This document shows positions 8,797-18,573 of a DNA stretch of 64,000 bases, piece after piece. The position numbers and the translations under genes are program-made. This DNA comes from G963677915 sp963677915 (GTDB lineage Bacteria; Bacillota; Clostridia; Lachnospirales; Vallitaleaceae). Numbering within the stretch: position 1 is the stretch's first letter; each line of letters starts with the position of its first letter. The stretch lies in NCBI GenBank assembly GCA_963677915.2, contig CAXXGE010000038.1:62001-126000 (forward strand). Reading direction: 5' to 3'. Under the pieces are notes generated by a model. That model did not search any database. It had not been told where the DNA came from and worked only from the letters and a program-made list of their open reading frames with translations.

Positions 8797-9465
8797 ATGG
8801 AATATCATTTGGATGAAAAAGATAGAGCATATGATTTTATTATTGAAAAACTCAAGAATGAAGAATGGACTCCCAATAAAAAAATTCTGCCCGAAGATGT
8901 ATTAGCTCAAGAAATTGGAGTTAGCAGAATTGCTGTCCACATCGCAGTAGAAAAACTTATCGGGATGGGGGTTCTTAAAAGGACACTAGGATCAGAAATT
9001 TTTGTAAATGATTTCGAGGCCATTCCAATCAGTAGCATATCGCTTGTTAATATTTCTAAAGAGGACATAGTTCAAATACTAGAGCTTAGAAAGCACCTTG
9101 AAGTTGCAGCAGTGGAAATGTTTGTTGAAAACGCGTCGGATGATGATATTGAAGAGCTTGCTCATATCTATGACGATATGGTAAATAATCGTGATGATCG
9201 TGAGAAATTTTATAGAGCAGATTTTGAATATCATAAAAAGATTGCCAATGGGAGTAAAAATAGATTTCTAATATCAATTTATAATTTGCTGCTGGATATA
9301 CTTAAAAATCAACAGAAAGAACTGTATTCCAAAATCGGCCCTCAGATTGGCATCGATTATCATAGACATATTTTGAATCACATCAAGAGACGAGAAGTTG
9401 AGCTGGCAAAGTTATCTATGAGAGAACACATTAAGGCTGCGATTGATGATTTTATCAAGACATAA
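8797..9465 (+). CDS. GntR/FadR-subfamily (FCD) transcriptional regulator 2
   Basis: A 222-aa paralogue of the regulator at 2639 with the same architecture: winged helix (DRAYDFIIEKLKNEEWTP, LAQEIGVSRIAVHIAVEKL) and FCD domain (FYRADFEYHKKIANGS). Identity by eye is well over half along the full length. ATG 8797 follows ggaaggg; a possible extended -10 (tgctgtataat) lies near 8735. It stands alone after the IS4 element, with repeat copy A downstream. A duplicated regulator that lost its operon, or one whose operon was moved by the IS, would both fit. Confidence 0.86.
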   Translation: MEYHLDEKDRAYDFIIEKLKNEEWTPNKKILPEDVLAQEIGVSRIAVHIAVEKLIGMGVLKRTLGSEIFVNDFEAIPISSISLVNISKEDIVQILELRKHLEVAAVEMFVENASDDDIEELAHIYDDMVNNRDDREKFYRADFEYHKKIANGSKNRFLISIYNLLLDILKNQQKELYSKIGPQIGIDYHRHILNHIKRREVELAKLSMREHIKAAIDDFIKT

Positions 9466-9569
9466 CAAATAGTATGCTACGGTGAGAATTTGTATAAAAA
9501 TAGAGGTTTATGGATGTCAATTAATGGCGTATTAAATTCAGCTGCCATTAAACCAGTGGTAAATTCCAG

Positions 9570-9990
9570 CCCGCGGGGGGGACACCTTTCCGCAAAATCC
9601 CAATTACGCCAAATAGTTTTACAATTCTCACCTCAACACACGTTGAGACAGTCGTGAAGCTAGTCCGGGAATAGCCTGGAATCAGGGCGTTTGCGGGTTT
9701 TTGGTAAGAATAATAGAGATGGAAATAGGTCTTTACGTGTAAAAGTAGAGGCCTTTTTGCTTGGGGGGTACACTTTTTCGCAAAATGCAGGGATTTGGCA
9801 GGGGGGGTATTTTAGATTCGCGGAATGGTATGAATGTCAGAATTGTAATAGGTAGGATGTGGAAAATAGCTTGCTTATTAGACAAAACCGGTATTATAGC
9901 CTAAACAACATAAAGGAAAACAGGCTAAATGATAATTAGGCTATTGAGAATAAAGTTAAAATATTTGAAAAATTGAAAGCAAAAGTATAA
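9570..9990 (+). repeat. dispersed intergenic repeat, copy A
   Basis: One of seven copies in the window. The core (about 9630-9848) contains the ctcaac/gttgag hairpin, gctagtccgggaatagcc, a hairpin with arms aggtctttac and gtagaggcct, and a tail ggcagggggggtatttt followed by agattcgcgg. Copy A also has a left part starting ggggggacacctttccgcaaaat, shared only with copy F. It precedes serine recombinase copy 1. Confidence 0.85.
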
Positions 9991-10043
9991 GATTATTAGT
10001 GTGATATACGTGCATGCATTCCTACGAGCTTTGGAGGTGTCTT

Positions 10044-10967
10044 ATGCAAGAAAATTCAGTAGTTCAGTTCATACCGGCTAAACCTCCAAAACAAGAAAAG
10101 CGTGTTGGCATTTATGCCAGGGTTAGTACAAATGGTTCGGATCAATTAAAAAGTCTTACTAACCAAGTATCTGGACTCACAAAGCTTGTAGCTGCTACGC
10201 CGCAATGGCTACTTGAGGATATCTATATGGATATTTCATCAAGCATGACTGGATCTATAAGAAGAGAACTTAATCGAATGCTTGATGATTGCCATTCCCG
10301 CAAGCTGGATATTATTCTTACTAAGAGCATCAGCAGGTTTGGACGAGACACCGTAGGTCTTTTGGAATTATTGGCTCAACTGAAGGCGCTTGGTGTGCGT
10401 GTGATATTCGAGAAGGATAATCTGGATACATCCTATGCAGCCAACGAAGTTGTGATTACTGCTATTGAATCGCTTGCCCAGGCAGAGAATGAGTCTCGCA
10501 GTGCTGATATTAAATGGGGAATTAAAAAGCGCGCTGAAGAGGGCACTTCGAAACTCTATGATAGGAAGTGCTATGGATACAAACATGATGCTGACGGGAA
10601 GCTTATCATTGACAATGCAACAGCAGAAAATGTGCGGATGATTTTCGATTTATATCTAAGCGGGAAGAGTGTCATAGGTATCGTGAAAGAGCTGGAGCGG
10701 CTTGAAATTAAATCGCCAAAGGGGAACGATAAATGGTGTAAGCGATCAGTTGATGTCATGCTGAGCAATGAAAAATATATTGGTAATGTTCATCTCCTGG
10801 ATAAGGGCGAGCATGAAGACCATTATCTATCTAAAAACAATAATCCTGCCATCATATCTAAGGAGACATTTCAAGCTGTGCAAATTGAAAAGGCTCATCG
10901 CAGCAATGTAACAAAAGATGCTGATGGGAATCGTCGAAAAGGTACAAAATATAGTTCGAAGAAGTAG
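10044..10967 (+). CDS. large-serine-recombinase-type protein, C-terminally short (copy 1)
   Basis: A 307-aa site-specific recombinase. The N-terminal resolvase domain has the catalytic serine in GIYARVSTNG and the arginine region LTKSISRFGRD; the 'recombinase' DNA-binding domain follows (YDRKCYGYKHD, then WCKRSVDVMLSNEKYIG). Full-length relatives continue into a zinc ribbon and coiled coil; this one stops at KGTKYSSKK just where that region would begin. ATG 10044 follows ggaggt. A second, frameshifted copy at 22775 has the same end and about 150 bp of shared downstream sequence, so both descend from one already truncated module. Whether it can still recombine is doubtful. Confidence 0.85.
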   Translation: MQENSVVQFIPAKPPKQEKRVGIYARVSTNGSDQLKSLTNQVSGLTKLVAATPQWLLEDIYMDISSSMTGSIRRELNRMLDDCHSRKLDIILTKSISRFGRDTVGLLELLAQLKALGVRVIFEKDNLDTSYAANEVVITAIESLAQAENESRSADIKWGIKKRAEEGTSKLYDRKCYGYKHDADGKLIIDNATAENVRMIFDLYLSGKSVIGIVKELERLEIKSPKGNDKWCKRSVDVMLSNEKYIGNVHLLDKGEHEDHYLSKNNNPAIISKETFQAVQIEKAHRSNVTKDADGNRRKGTKYSSKK

Positions 10968-11156
10968 ATGTACATTGATGACAGAAGAGTATAGAATTAA
11001 TATCATTCCAAGTGTCTAAATGCAATTTGAGTTGGTACTTGTGTTATGAAGCCGAACTATATTGCTCTCATTACAATTGCCCGATAAATTTTGATTTCTA
11101 TGGCTAAATAGACTGTTAAGGATTAATATTCTAAAATACAACTATATAAAAAATTA

Positions 11157-12837
11157 GGTAATTGCGAAACACACTCATGAAGAATGGTTATAGGAACAGA
11201 AAATTGACTGTGAATAATTTTATAAATCACAAGCAACCCTGTGATTAACTATGCAATCAAAGATTTCATGGTTCTAAGACAATCAGGTTTATGAATCTTG
11301 TCAGCAAGAATGACGGTTAGCAATTGAGTGATTCCACCAAGAAGCAAATCGGCATGGAGTGTATGCTCATTCTGGGTTTTACGGTTGGCGACTTTATAGG
11401 AATCTTTGAAGTGTTGAATGGAACGTTCGACAGTCGTGCGGATTTTATAGGTTTCATTCCACTCGTTGGTTCCGCGGATAGTGCCCGGGTAGGCCCGCAG
11501 GTTCTTTTCTGGATAAATATGGAACATTCTGCCACTAGGAGATGGCGTGCAAGGGTTATCGCATAAGCACGTTCGTCGGTATTTTCCATCGTCATGTCTG
11601 GTCCACTTGATTTTTGGGCAAACAAACTTATATCGAACCAAGCCGTTCTTTTGCTTGGAGGTTCCTTCATATTTCATTGGAAGAGAGGCATCATAGGGAC
11701 AAGAAGGAATGCCGTTTTCATTGACGGGACAATCTGGATAACTGATTTTGGATCGGGCATTCAAGGGAATATAGGCTTTTTCGAACTTCAAATCGTTTAG
11801 CAAGGCGTCATAAAGCTTGGCGCTGTCGAAGGCGGCATCACCAAGAAAGGCTTTTGGCTGAATCAAAGGATGTCTCCTGAAGAAGTCGGACAATACAGGG
11901 ACTAGAGCCTTGGTGTCATGGAGGGATTTGTCTTCATCCGGTGAATCAGTTTTCTTCTCAAGGACAATCTCCGGATGGGAATCAAGGAAGTCTTGGTTGA
12001 AGAAGGAGATATCCCGGACAATGCCGAGCCCGTTGGTAATCACGCCGAACTTGTAGACGTAACAGAAATGGCCGTTGATATAGAGTTGTTTGACGGATTC
12101 ATTGGAGGCAGCATGCGAAGGCATAGAGCCGTAGGCGGCTTTATAAGGATCATAGGAATCGCTGAGGTTATTGGCTTTCTTGAAGGCTTTAAGCTGTTTG
12201 ACGATTTTATGGGCATATTTGGGATTGTTTTCTGTGACATAGGCTTCGATGCCGGAGGTATCGAAGATGGTCATGGAGGCCTTTTGTGGATCGATGTGTT
12301 GGCAAATCGGTTCTGTGACGTCGACAAGATGGTCAAAGAACGATTGTAAGTCCTCCTTGAAGTCCTGCTTGAAACGGGTAAACCTGGAAGGGTCGGGAAC
12401 GCGGTCAAACCCGCAGAATTGGCGGAGTTCCTTTGAAAACTGCAGGAATGCCAACAGAAGCATGTCGGTTGGAATCGAGAATATACGCTGCAGAAGGAGT
12501 GCCCAGAGCATGGAAATCAAGTGATGCTCGCGGGGTCGACCGGTTGAAGCGTAGTAATTATTATAGAAGGTTTGAGGAATATACTCATCGAGATGGATGT
12601 TCTCTTCAAGAAGAGAAAGAAACTGGTGCTTGTCAGTTTCAAAAATAGTTGAACAATCGGAATAAATCTCGGCCAATGAAAGCTGATTGTGTGCTAGAAT
12701 AGGCATATAACTCCTTTCTTGGACTATGGTTGGTTTTGTTTCGCTCAATTCAATTCTACCATAATCTGGTGAGGAGTATATTTTTTTGCAACGTGAGAAT
12801 CCCGTGTTTATGCGGGTTGTGGCGTTTCGCAAACGCC
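11157..12837. mobile_element. IS1182-family insertion sequence
   Basis: Short inverted ends: 11157-11170 (ggtaattgcgaaac) and the complement of 12824-12837 (ggcgtttgcgaaac), 11 of 14 bases identical. The element is flanked by a 13-bp direct repeat, ctatataaaaaat, at 11142-11154 and 12837-12849, a plausible target-site duplication although the run is AT-rich. It contains one minus-strand transposase gene. Confidence 0.7.
11249..12706 (-). CDS. IS1182-family transposase
   Basis: A 485-aa DDE transposase. It has the N-terminal DUF772-type domain (GRPREHHLISMLWALLLQ, FCGFDRVPDPSRFTRFKQDF), the catalytic Asp in MTIFDTSGIEAY, a second in KAFLGDAAFDSAKLYD, and a C-terminal Glu in RTTVERSIQHFKD. Start: ATG at 12706 has an ideal aaaggag; the frame could extend to 12832 but that is IS end sequence. 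The frame is intact, so this copy is probably recent and may be active. Confidence 0.88.
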   Translation of the reverse strand: MPILAHNQLSLAEIYSDCSTIFETDKHQFLSLLEENIHLDEYIPQTFYNNYYASTGRPREHHLISMLWALLLQRIFSIPTDMLLLAFLQFSKELRQFCGFDRVPDPSRFTRFKQDFKEDLQSFFDHLVDVTEPICQHIDPQKASMTIFDTSGIEAYVTENNPKYAHKIVKQLKAFKKANNLSDSYDPYKAAYGSMPSHAASNESVKQLYINGHFCYVYKFGVITNGLGIVRDISFFNQDFLDSHPEIVLEKKTDSPDEDKSLHDTKALVPVLSDFFRRHPLIQPKAFLGDAAFDSAKLYDALLNDLKFEKAYIPLNARSKISYPDCPVNENGIPSCPYDASLPMKYEGTSKQKNGLVRYKFVCPKIKWTRHDDGKYRRTCLCDNPCTPSPSGRMFHIYPEKNLRAYPGTIRGTNEWNETYKIRTTVERSIQHFKDSYKVANRKTQNEHTLHADLLLGGITQLLTVILADKIHKPDCLRTMKSLIA

Positions 12838-13014
12838 TATATAAAAAATATATATGGGGAGAGGAATCATCTTATTATATTCCTCGAAAATAAAATTAAA
12901 TAGATACTCGTTAATTGAAATTATGCGCATTGCGTGCAATTCATTGCGTAAACACTGAACGTTAGATGAAATACTGAGCTGTTTATTGGTTGATATTAGG
13001 AATTGGAGTTTTTT

Positions 13015-13482
13015 ATGTATAGAAGAATTATTACATTGCTGTTTTTAGTATTAGTCATTACATCATGTAATCAAATTGAAGAAGAAAGTGATATTGAAAC
13101 TGAAATCAAGGAGCCGCTAGATTTTAGTCCAGATAATGTTATTGCAAATGGTGATGTGGTTAACTTACATGGAGAGTATAGTAATATTGATGTACTCAAT
13201 AATTTTATTGAAAATGTAAGTTTGGGAAATGAAGACAATATTAGAATTGTACAATATACGACTGAAGGTGATCCGATTATAGCTGAGTTAAGGTTTAATG
13301 GAAAGACTATATACTTTCTAGAGGATCATACAATGGATAACTTTGGCTCTGGTGAAGTGATTATTGATACATATAAATCAATTGAGATTAGAGAAATCAA
13401 TAGGAATGATAAGCTGTCTAAGAGAGTTGTAATCTTTGATGATGAGCATGAATATGATTTAATGGCTTATCCGATGGAGTAG
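13015..13482 (+). CDS. DUF4362 lipoprotein
   Basis: A 155-aa exported lipoprotein: hydrophobic signal RIITLLFLVLVITSC with the lipobox Cys at residue 17, an acidic linker, then a domain with GDVVNLHGEYSN and IRIVQYTTEGDPII typical of DUF4362 proteins of Firmicutes. Function unknown. ATG 13015 (MYRRIIT) is preceded by ggag; the in-frame TTG at 13003 is unlikely. It is monocistronic, lying between IS1182 and repeat copy B, and its own composition is markedly AT-rich. Confidence 0.75.
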   Translation: MYRRIITLLFLVLVITSCNQIEEESDIETEIKEPLDFSPDNVIANGDVVNLHGEYSNIDVLNNFIENVSLGNEDNIRIVQYTTEGDPIIAELRFNGKTIYFLEDHTMDNFGSGEVIIDTYKSIEIREINRNDKLSKRVVIFDDEHEYDLMAYPME

Positions 13483-13508
13483 GGAGTAACGATAGCTGAC
13501 GATCATAC

Positions 13509-13790
13509 AAATTGAAATTTTGTTAAGCAACTGGTTTGATTTATGGTAGCTTGAAAATGCAATATACAGCTTAAAAAGGCAGAAAAGTCAAAATAGCCTA
13601 ATCAAGTGCTGATTTGCATTATAATAAAAATCCGCGAAACTCTGTATAAATACTGGGATTTCGCGTAATTGTTCAACAGACAAGAAATAGCCTAACTATC
13701 TCACGTCGAGACAGTCGTCAAGCTAGTCCGGGAATAGCCCAGAATCAGGGGCTTTTAGATTCGCAGAATGGTATTGAAAGTCAGATCGCT
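13509..13790 (+). repeat. dispersed intergenic repeat, copy B (internally deleted)
   Basis: Shares the long left part with copy D (gcaatata, then cttaaaaag and caaaatagcctaatcaag) and the core tctcacgtcgagacagtcgt with gctagtccgggaatagcc. The middle is missing: the sequence jumps from atcaggggc directly to ttttagattcgc, removing the covarying hairpin and the G-rich block. Confidence 0.8.
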
Positions 13791-13967
13791 TAGATATCAT
13801 CATCAAATTCTCAATATTGTCATTTGGATTATGATTCTGTGGCAGAGCAAATATTTACGAGATTTAAAATACATTTCACAGCATAAAATATTTGCGATAA
13901 CCATATTTGAAACAGAACCGGATTACTGTATTAAAGAAAATGGGAATACATAGTAGGATTAAATAGG

Positions 13968-14009
13968 AAAAGGAACGAGTTCCCATTCAGTTGGGAATTC
14001 GTTCCTTTT
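13968..14009. terminator. bidirectional terminator-like hairpin
   Basis: Arms aaaggaacgagttccca and its near-complement ending cgttccttt form a stem of about 17 bp with A/T runs on both sides. It lies 15 bp beyond the stop of the minus-strand LacI gene (14024) and probably ends its transcript. Confidence 0.75.
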
Positions 14010-14023
14010 GGCATTTATTCACT

Positions 14024-15037
14024 TCATTTGATTTTTTTAACTGTACCACGAATGGCTAGCTGAATAGGTAAAACTATATTTTTACAATCTACAGGTTGTT
14101 GGTTGAGCGTTTTTACCAACACATTAACTGCTGTTTTGGCTTTCAAGCCTACATCCTGATGGACGCTGGTTAATTGTGGAGTAAGGAATTTTGCATATAA
14201 ATTGTCATCGAATCCGGCTATGGAAATATCATCTGGTATTGAAATTTTGTTTTCGATGAAGTACTGTATTGCTTCGCTAGCCAATAAATCCGACAAGAAA
14301 AACATGGCATAGTCCTTGCGGGTGAATTTCAATAGGTTTTTGAATTCTCGCCTTCTCTTTTTAGGGTCGTCATCCAACTTAATGAAGTATTTCTCTTTAT
14401 AGACGATATCATATTCCTCCAATGCCTGTCGATATCCCAAAAAGCGTTGATGATCAACCCCGACATCCTGGTTGGCTAGAAGGATTATTTTGCTATAGCC
14501 ATTTTCAATCAAATATTTTGTCATTTGATAACCGCCATCCATATCGTTGAGTCCGACATTAAGGTAGTCATCATTGGATTCGTTGTATAGGTCAATTGCA
14601 ACGATTGGCTTTTTGGTAAGTGCTTTAATTTTTTGGTAGTTGTTATCAGTAAATGAAATTGCAACCAGGCCATCAACATTCCAAGAAACTGCCATTTTGA
14701 AAATATCATTAAGATCCCCGGATGCATACAACATCATGTAATATCCAGATTCTCTTATATTTTTTTCTAAGAATCCTACAATTTGGCCGTAAAAGGGATC
14801 GGATAAAATGGTGTTCTCGTAATGCTTTGTAATATGGATAACTACACCTATAATGCGTGAGCTGCTATTGGTTAGAGTGCTGAGTCCCATTCTGGGAATA
14901 TAACTTTTCTCATCGAGTATTCTCTTGATTTTCTCAATGTTTTCTTTTGACACTCTTTTTGTTTTTCCGTGAATGACGTTTGAGACTGTTGTTGTACTGA
15001 CACCAACGATATCAGCGATTTCCTTGATTGTAATCAT
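14024..15037 (-). CDS. LacI-family regulator of the alpha-glucoside locus
   Basis: A 337-aa protein: the N-terminal LacI helix-turn-helix MITIKEIADIVGVSTTTVSN with hinge VIHGKTKRVSKENIEKIK, followed by a periplasmic-binding-protein-like sugar domain ending DDNLYAKFLTPQLTSVHQD. It is divergent from the binding-protein gene at 15268 across a 230-bp region with candidate operators, so it most likely controls the ABC transporter/glucosidase operon in response to an alpha-glucoside (inference). Confidence 0.9.
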   Translation of the reverse strand: MITIKEIADIVGVSTTTVSNVIHGKTKRVSKENIEKIKRILDEKSYIPRMGLSTLTNSSSRIIGVVIHITKHYENTILSDPFYGQIVGFLEKNIRESGYYMMLYASGDLNDIFKMAVSWNVDGLVAISFTDNNYQKIKALTKKPIVAIDLYNESNDDYLNVGLNDMDGGYQMTKYLIENGYSKIILLANQDVGVDHQRFLGYRQALEEYDIVYKEKYFIKLDDDPKKRRREFKNLLKFTRKDYAMFFLSDLLASEAIQYFIENKISIPDDISIAGFDDNLYAKFLTPQLTSVHQDVGLKAKTAVNVLVKTLNQQPVDCKNIVLPIQLAIRGTVKKIK

Positions 15038-15200
15038 TAAATCATCCTATCGGTAGAATTGTATAATGGGTTGAGAAGGGAATGTGTACTAAATAAACAA
15101 TAATAAGATATATGCGTTGTGTAAATTATAGGTTATGAATAAAACCTATTGCGCTATTTATTTTACCATGCTAAGATAACGAAGTCAATCAAAGGTTTTG

Positions 15201-15235
15201 TGCATAACTTATAAAAAGAACCTGTTTATGCATAA
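15201..15235. promoter_or_regulatory. candidate LacI operator region
   Basis: A perfect 10-bp palindrome ttatgcataa at 15226-15235 and a second tgcataa at 15201-15207 lie 33 and 61 bp before the binding-protein start. Position suggests operator sites for the divergent LacI, but they lack the usual central CG, so the call is tentative. Confidence 0.35.
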
Positions 15236-15267
15236 TTAAGAACTTATTTCATGGAGGTATGAAAAGA

Positions 15268-16608
15268 ATGGAAAGAATCAAAAAGGTACTGGCAATATTA
15301 TTGGTAGGGACTATGCTATTTGGAGTGCTGTCAGGTTGTAGCAACAATGCTGCAGACACTTTTGAAACATCGGCCGCAGCTGATGAATCACCAGCTGCTA
15401 TGTCCTCATCTGATAAACCTACAGTTGTTCTTTTTCAAAACAAAGTTGAGATTACTGAAGCCTTGACAGCCTTTGCTCAAGAATACGAAAAAGAGACAGG
15501 CATCCACGTTGAAATCAAAAGTTCGGGTGGGGGAACATCCTATGATGACTCTCTAATGGCAGAATTTCAAACAGACAGACAACCGGACATATTCGTAATT
15601 GGGGGTATGGGCAGTTATAATGTCTACAAAGATACAATTCTTCCTTTTGATGGAACTGAAGAATGGATTGATAACACGAACCTTGCATTAAAAGTTGATG
15701 AAAAAACTTATGGTTACCCTGTTGCTGTCGAAGGTTGGGGTATGGGCTATAACAAAGACCTTCTTAACAAAGCTGGAATTGATCATGCAACTCTGACTTC
15801 TCAAGAAGCTTATGCTGATGCATTTGCCAAACTTGACTCTATGAAAGACGAACTTGGAATCAAAGCGGTCGTTTCCATGGCAGCTTCAACAACGACTGGC
15901 ATGACTTGGGTAACTGGACTTCACAACTTCAACGGATACCTTTCCGCTGGACTTGATTATACTGACAAAACTGTTATCGATGAAACGCTTGCCGGCCAAC
16001 CGGATATGGACAGACTGGCTCAATACGGCAACTGGGTTGAAATGCTGTTTAAATATTCAGATCAAGACGTTCTCTTGACAGGTGACTATGATGCACAAGT
16101 AGGTCTATGGGCTACAGGGGAATCCGTATTCATTCACCAGGGCAACTGGATCGATCCATGGATTGACACCAACCAAGGTACACTTCCTTTCGAAGTCGGT
16201 TATGCTCCTCACGCATCAGTTGAAGGCGAAATGAATGCTATCTTCATCGGCGCTCCTTCTTTCTATGTGCTGAATGCAAACAGCAGCCCTGAAAATATCC
16301 AAGCCGCTAAAGACTTCCTCAATTACATGGCTATGAACGAAAAAGGTCATGACTTTATGGTAAACCAAGCCAAGATGGTACCGGCATTCACAAATGTAAC
16401 TCTTGTTCCAACATCACCACTTTCTGCAGCGTTGGCTGAACAAGTTGCAACCGGAAATGCCTATGCATGGTGGCAAAACGACCTGCCAGCAGGTTTTGGT
16501 ATGGATATTCTTGCGCCATATTATGAATCATTCGCTAAAGGAGATATTACTAAAGAACAGTTTGTGAATGCTATAGCTGCTTCAATTCAAGATATTCCTA
16601 ATATGTAG
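15268..16608 (+). CDS. ABC sugar transporter, extracellular solute-binding lipoprotein
   Basis: A family 1 solute-binding protein (MalE/Msm type) of about 446 aa: signal segment with lipobox FGVLSGC, a Ser/Ala-rich linker, then the binding fold (QPDIFVIGGMGSY, GYPVAVEGWGMGYNKDLL, VFIHQGNWIDPW). ATG 15268 is preferred over ATG 15259 because ggagg (15253-15257) would be only 1 nt from the latter. It captures the sugar for the two permeases that follow. The gene is less AT-rich than its surroundings. Confidence 0.9.
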   Translation: MERIKKVLAILLVGTMLFGVLSGCSNNAADTFETSAAADESPAAMSSSDKPTVVLFQNKVEITEALTAFAQEYEKETGIHVEIKSSGGGTSYDDSLMAEFQTDRQPDIFVIGGMGSYNVYKDTILPFDGTEEWIDNTNLALKVDEKTYGYPVAVEGWGMGYNKDLLNKAGIDHATLTSQEAYADAFAKLDSMKDELGIKAVVSMAASTTTGMTWVTGLHNFNGYLSAGLDYTDKTVIDETLAGQPDMDRLAQYGNWVEMLFKYSDQDVLLTGDYDAQVGLWATGESVFIHQGNWIDPWIDTNQGTLPFEVGYAPHASVEGEMNAIFIGAPSFYVLNANSSPENIQAAKDFLNYMAMNEKGHDFMVNQAKMVPAFTNVTLVPTSPLSAALAEQVATGNAYAWWQNDLPAGFGMDILAPYYESFAKGDITKEQFVNAIAASIQDIPNM

Positions 16609-16704
16609 AAATTTCAAAATGGAGCTGACGCATTGACAAAGAGGTTCAAGATGTGGCAGCTCTAACCATAATAATATTTTTTTAATATGGTGGGAGGATA
16701 AAGG

Positions 16705-17631
16705 ATGAGATTACGTAAAGATACCATCTGGTTCTGGGTCTTTGTCGCTCCGGTACTCTTTGCATTCACTATCGTTGTAGTAATCCCTTTCTTCATGGGA
16801 TTCTACTACTCGATGACGGATTGGAAGGCGGTCGGGACGACAATCAACTTCGTAGGACTTGAAAACTATAAATCCATGTTTTCTGATTATACGTTCAAGT
16901 ACTCGTTCATAAGAACATTCGTATTTACAATTGCCAGTGTCATATCAATCAACGTCATGGCACTTGTGTTGGCATTCCTGGTCACCAGGGAGCTGAAACT
17001 GAAAAATTTCTACCGTGCCGGTTTCTTTGTACCGAACCTTATTGGCGGTCTGGTACTTGGTTACATCTGGCAATTCATTTTTAAAAGCATATTACCGGGT
17101 ATAGGCGAATCAATCGGTAGCACATGGCTTGCTGAAACTTTGTGGCTCAACTCGCCAAACCTTGCACTTTTTGCAGTCATTGTAGCATTTACATGGCAGT
17201 ATGCAGGTTACATTATGATGATTTACGTAGCCGCAATCCTGAATATTCCTCAGGAATTGCTTGAAGCCAGTGAGATAGACGGTGCAAAACCGCTGCAAAA
17301 ACTGAGAGCGATTACAATGCCTTTGATAGCACAGGCATTCACTATAACAACCTTTATGACACTGGTCACATCGTTCAAGCAGTTCGATATCATCCGTGCC
17401 CTGACCAATGGCGGTCCGGCTTATTCACAAATGGTGATGCAGGCGAATGGTATGGAAAAACTTTTGAGTGTCCAGTCGACAGAACTTCTGGCTATGCATA
17501 TCTACAACATTGCGATGAAGTTCAACAAGCTGGCTGAAGGCCAGGCAAGAGCTATCATATTCTTCATTGTACTGACAGTCATCTCTATTACTCAAACTTA
17601 CTACAATAAGAAGAAGGAGGTGGAAATGTAA
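16705..17631 (+). CDS. ABC sugar transporter permease, MalF/UgpA type
   Basis: A 308-aa integral membrane protein with six predicted helices and the EAA loop EASEIDGAKPLQKLRAITMP, which docks the ATPase. Start ATG 16705 follows gggagg. Its stop overlaps the next start (TAATG). No ATPase gene is present in the locus, as is usual for Firmicutes sugar systems that share one MsmK-like ATPase encoded elsewhere. Confidence 0.92.
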   Translation: MRLRKDTIWFWVFVAPVLFAFTIVVVIPFFMGFYYSMTDWKAVGTTINFVGLENYKSMFSDYTFKYSFIRTFVFTIASVISINVMALVLAFLVTRELKLKNFYRAGFFVPNLIGGLVLGYIWQFIFKSILPGIGESIGSTWLAETLWLNSPNLALFAVIVAFTWQYAGYIMMIYVAAILNIPQELLEASEIDGAKPLQKLRAITMPLIAQAFTITTFMTLVTSFKQFDIIRALTNGGPAYSQMVMQANGMEKLLSVQSTELLAMHIYNIAMKFNKLAEGQARAIIFFIVLTVISITQTYYNKKKEVEM

Positions 17632-18491
17632 TGAAAAACAAGAAAAAAACCGAATTGATTATTCTTGAAGTAATCACACTAATCATGTTCGTTTTCATTA
17701 TGTATCCATTCTTCATCGTTATTATCAACTCGGCGAAAGATAACCTGGACATCACACAGACACCTGTGGCATTGCCTACATATTGGCCGTCCTTGTTTAC
17801 AAACGTCAAGGAAATCTGGACGAATGAAATCATCAGATACCCAGCAAGCTTGATGTCATCACTGATTATCACCATCGGATCGTTGGCAACTATTTCCATC
17901 CTTTCGGCGATGGGAGCATGGCAGATGGTTCGTACTAAAACAAAGACATCAACATTCATCTTTATGCTGTTTCTGAGCGGTTTGATTATTCCTTTCCAAG
18001 TGGTTATGTTTCCACTGGTCAAGTTCTATGCTGCAATAAATGAGACTCTTGGCATCCAATTGCTTAGAACTCATGGCGGTATGATATTCAGTTATATCGG
18101 ATTCGGTGCACCGCTTGCTATCTTCATGTTCCACGGTTTCGTCAAGTCGATTCCATTGGAGCTGGAGGAAGCAGCCGTTATCGACGGATGCACAAAACCT
18201 CAGGTTTTCCTTAATGTTATCATGCCGATTCTGAAACCGATTTTTGTAACGGTTATTATCTTGAATGTCATCTGGATATGGAACGACTTCCTGTTGCCGT
18301 TGCTGATTCTAGGAAATGGTAACCAGGTGCAGACACTGCCTCTTGCAGTTGCATTCTTCTACGGTGCTTTCCGTATACAGTGGAACCTAATGATGACAGC
18401 TGTTCTTATGGCTGCTGTACCAATCATCATCCTGTTCCTGTTCGCGCAGAAGCATATCATCAAAGGTATGGTTGCAGGCGCAATCAAGTAG
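17631..18491 (+). CDS. ABC sugar transporter permease, MalG type
   Basis: A 286-aa permease partner of the preceding gene, with the EAA motif EAAVIDGCTKPQVFLNVIMP and a final IIKGMVAGAIK typical of MalG-type proteins. It is translationally coupled to the upstream permease by 1-nt overlap. Together the three genes form an importer for an oligosaccharide. Confidence 0.92.
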   Translation: MKNKKKTELIILEVITLIMFVFIMYPFFIVIINSAKDNLDITQTPVALPTYWPSLFTNVKEIWTNEIIRYPASLMSSLIITIGSLATISILSAMGAWQMVRTKTKTSTFIFMLFLSGLIIPFQVVMFPLVKFYAAINETLGIQLLRTHGGMIFSYIGFGAPLAIFMFHGFVKSIPLELEEAAVIDGCTKPQVFLNVIMPILKPIFVTVIILNVIWIWNDFLLPLLILGNGNQVQTLPLAVAFFYGAFRIQWNLMMTAVLMAAVPIIILFLFAQKHIIKGMVAGAIK

Positions 18492-18573
18492 ACATTTATA
18501 TAGCCCAAGCAATATAGATGTTTACTTGATGCCCTAGTTAAAATTTTAATGTTGGCATATGGAGGAACTGCAA

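Noticed and set aside
13768..13953. 61-codon open frame after repeat copy B
   Set aside because: It starts inside the repeat tail, has no ribosome binding site and low-complexity AT-rich composition.
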